Source of the DNA: an uncultured Eubacterium sp.
GTDB lineage: Bacteria > Bacillota > Clostridia > Lachnospirales > Lachnospiraceae
Length of the DNA: 6,383 bases
Direction: 5' to 3'
Assembly (NCBI GenBank): GCA_900550135.1
Contig: URQO01000080.1
Location: forward strand, 1 to 6,383
Part shown: positions 6,201 to 6,383 of the stretch, one piece after another
Layout of the letters: every line of letters begins with the position of its first letter
How positions within the stretch are numbered: position 1 is the stretch's first letter
Translations under genes and position numbers: made by a program
The notes under the pieces: generated by a model
The model's input: only the letters and a program-made list of their open reading frames with translations
Told to the model about the DNA's origin: nothing
The model's database searches: none

Positions 6201-6383
6201 CCAAAACTTTACTTGCCCCAACCTTAATGTCTCCGTTTGTATTTTTTACATTAGTGCTTAAATAACTTAGATAAACATACTTGCCCTGTATCTTTTCATT
6301 CAAATTTTTGAATTTCATATATAATCTGGCTTTATTTGTATCACTGTTCATTATTGTTACATTACTACCCTTTGTTAATACGT
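2674..6383 (-). CDS. RHS/YD-repeat polymorphic toxin with DNRLRE and TSP3 domains and a SleB-like hydrolase tip (5' end missing)
   Basis: The reading frame stays open to the right edge, so the ATG at 6351 is internal or arbitrary and the true start with its signal peptide lies outside. Numbering from that ATG gives 1225 residues. Residues 1-137 resemble a DNRLRE domain (ARLYMKF, KITWNNQP, LALKAT). Residues 145-235 look fibronectin-III-like. Four TSP3-like calcium repeats occupy 261-360. From about 400 to 905 there are YD repeats (YDAAGNITEI, YDVHGRITKE, YDEVGNPIEY), degenerate in the first half. The RHS core is 919-1004, ending YYDAEVGRFINADD, and the boundary motif NPVKYRDESG ends at 1035. 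Residues 1036-1225 are the variable tip, resembling SleB-type cell wall hydrolases. RHS shells are known to encapsulate a C-terminal toxin, as in the WapA/Rhs families. By inference this protein is secreted, wall-associated and used against neighbouring cells. The architecture is clear; the enzymatic call for the tip is less certain. Confidence 0.93.
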   Translation of the reverse strand, partial: VLTKGSNVTIMNSDTNKARLYMKFKNLNEKIQGKYVYLSYLSTNVKNTNGDIKVGASKVLDDWDSSKITWNNQPKIEDKIYAEEKNFKDEGYATYILTEWTKEIACGSVDNDYGLALKATSEESNAFVNLYSPSSSEKSTFLYVFYEDVEKIDSKYDGSFDITATDEGDNLLLEWEKFSDKTFEYDVYVRNKNKFEYVGNTTGQDFVLDKKELGTFADIRVIAIENAYPQSLFGATNNLSKIVTLERKSEESIGDNGNEVTSVSYEQTSIDTDGDGLEDGYEIWDFKTLWNTKSEDSTEENVKYQQDSDGDGLPDGYEVFTIGTDPAVKNEDGKDSDGDGWTDVREYKEGTDPWLKDSDFDELKDSDDFGTTNPRKTDNPQNKGTDRLGAYSAEVHKGLYDTEYSEEENGITISYVRNIYRGDIKKIVMDYGDESLNKITKYFYDDKGNNTAIIEENSKDKNQTICITYTYDEGNIVYICDQKTGYGMSYADGELSSFKVGNTELVKYSTTAIKKEQEESNVEIGEIISKKVNATTYGNGQDMRTVITDIKVAENDVESVALKSETYFNDNKEPSYVINYNANGQPISFTDKTEDKDVNYVYTYSDNKVQVSRDDGFTKEINTVKDEEGNVTNTTTSYSFKDILGDNKTYKTSKNEQIVGDEQSIITNTLYNNDSIKTQTENNGKSVKTSLYSKLFDKTILESEEIEVSNKKTTFNLNIYGNSKAFEYIYDAAGNITEIKLGDQTLYKYSYDVHGRITKELDYINRKGCTYGYTSTGNVAAKHKKTIDDEGNLKDDTDIKYSYENNEWADQLTQYNGQKITYDEVGNPIEYINGEKFEWTRGRMLSNIIYSNDNRISYKYNNDGLRTHKETNEMSVDYEWDEFKLIREVVTYKVTGKKYDIWYFYDGNDEVIGFEYSQLNDIDGSLLKNRIYYEKNKQGDVIGLLDSRGVEIATYSYDAWGEITQKLCYEGNEIPFALNHITYRGYYKDNETGFYYLQSRYYDAEVGRFINADDVNYVGNDDSIFRNNIYVYCDGNPVKYRDESGRCVSAIALIYLGVKTYSQYKKLYKKSVSIYEILSSKYPHTRFYKGKVKKLIRMVTGECLSSHCSVESVACAYVALNRVNRYRWKKWSLNDVLTPKEFYGIINAQGIKMRKYLNTGKGVGGYERKYFNEIIKYVVQAYLRIIDDPTKGAVYFADKKQPYSGKEVKITRNHNICKFKNDSVHGIQHKFFKYK
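3340..3597 (-). other. RHS core of the main toxin, homologous to the orphan segment at 1275-1535
   Basis: Residues 919-1004 of the large protein carry the conserved RHS core: RIYYEKNKQGDVIGL, then YSYDAWGEI, NHITYRGYY, TGFYYLQSRYYD and GRFINADD. In RHS proteins this block closes the shell and marks the boundary upstream of the interchangeable toxin tip. A diverged copy of the same block heads the orphan gene, so the two segments form a distant direct repeat that could support tip exchange by recombination. Confidence 0.88.
5272..5571 (-). repeat. Four TSP3-type calcium-binding repeats within the RHS protein
   Basis: Protein-level repeats at residues 261 (DTDGDGLEDGYE), 297 (DSDGDGLPDGYE), 325 (DSDGDGWTDVREY) and 347 (DSDFDELKDSDD). 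Some are followed by GTDP or GTTNP spacers. The DxDxDG pattern is a classic calcium-binding loop. The last copy is degenerate, having lost the DG. The array forms a probable calcium-stiffened stalk between the N-terminal DNRLRE/Fn3-like segment and the YD-repeat shell. Confidence 0.85.

Overview
The window is an AT-rich (low-GC by eye) bacterial segment in which every convincing gene lies on the minus strand. Strong AGGAGG ribosome-binding sites, a Firmicutes-type lipoprotein signal, and a DNRLRE / thrombospondin-type-3 / RHS surface protein suggest a Gram-positive clostridial organism, perhaps Lachnospiraceae. That taxon is inferred from style and protein architecture, not from a marker gene.

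Read in the direction of transcription (right to left), the layout is as follows. (1) 6383-2674: a very large secreted RHS/YD-repeat polymorphic toxin whose 5' end lies outside the window. Its domains run DNRLRE, a fibronectin-III-like segment, four calcium-binding TSP3-type repeats, a YD-repeat shell, the RHS core, and a C-terminal toxin tip. The tip resembles SleB/CwlJ-type cell wall hydrolases. (2) 2511-1873: a small lipoprotein, the probable cognate immunity protein, with its true start at an internal ATG. (3) 1764-1723: a strong hairpin terminator. (4) 1632-1535: a weak possible promoter and a strong Shine-Dalgarno sequence. (5) 1502-726: an 'orphan' RHS tip, made of a degenerate piece of RHS core joined to an unrelated C-terminal domain with an N-C-Y...H...H pattern suggesting a papain/NlpC-like or transglutaminase-like cysteine enzyme. 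(6) 713-1: 12 bp downstream, a secreted protein with a Sec signal peptide, cut by the left edge, which is the probable immunity partner of the orphan tip.

The whole window therefore reads as a contact-dependent competition locus: one complete RHS toxin with its immunity gene, followed by a displaced or spare toxin-tip/immunity cassette. Both candidate immunity proteins carry export signals, one a lipoprotein and one Sec-secreted. This suggests that both toxin tips act outside the cytoplasm, and cell wall peptidoglycan is the most economical target. The orphan cassette has an odd start: RHS-core homology and an open frame extend upstream of the first standard start codon (TTG), and the strong Shine-Dalgarno sequence is followed in frame by ATA rather than ATG. 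No RNA genes, CRISPR arrays, insertion sequences or integrases were seen.
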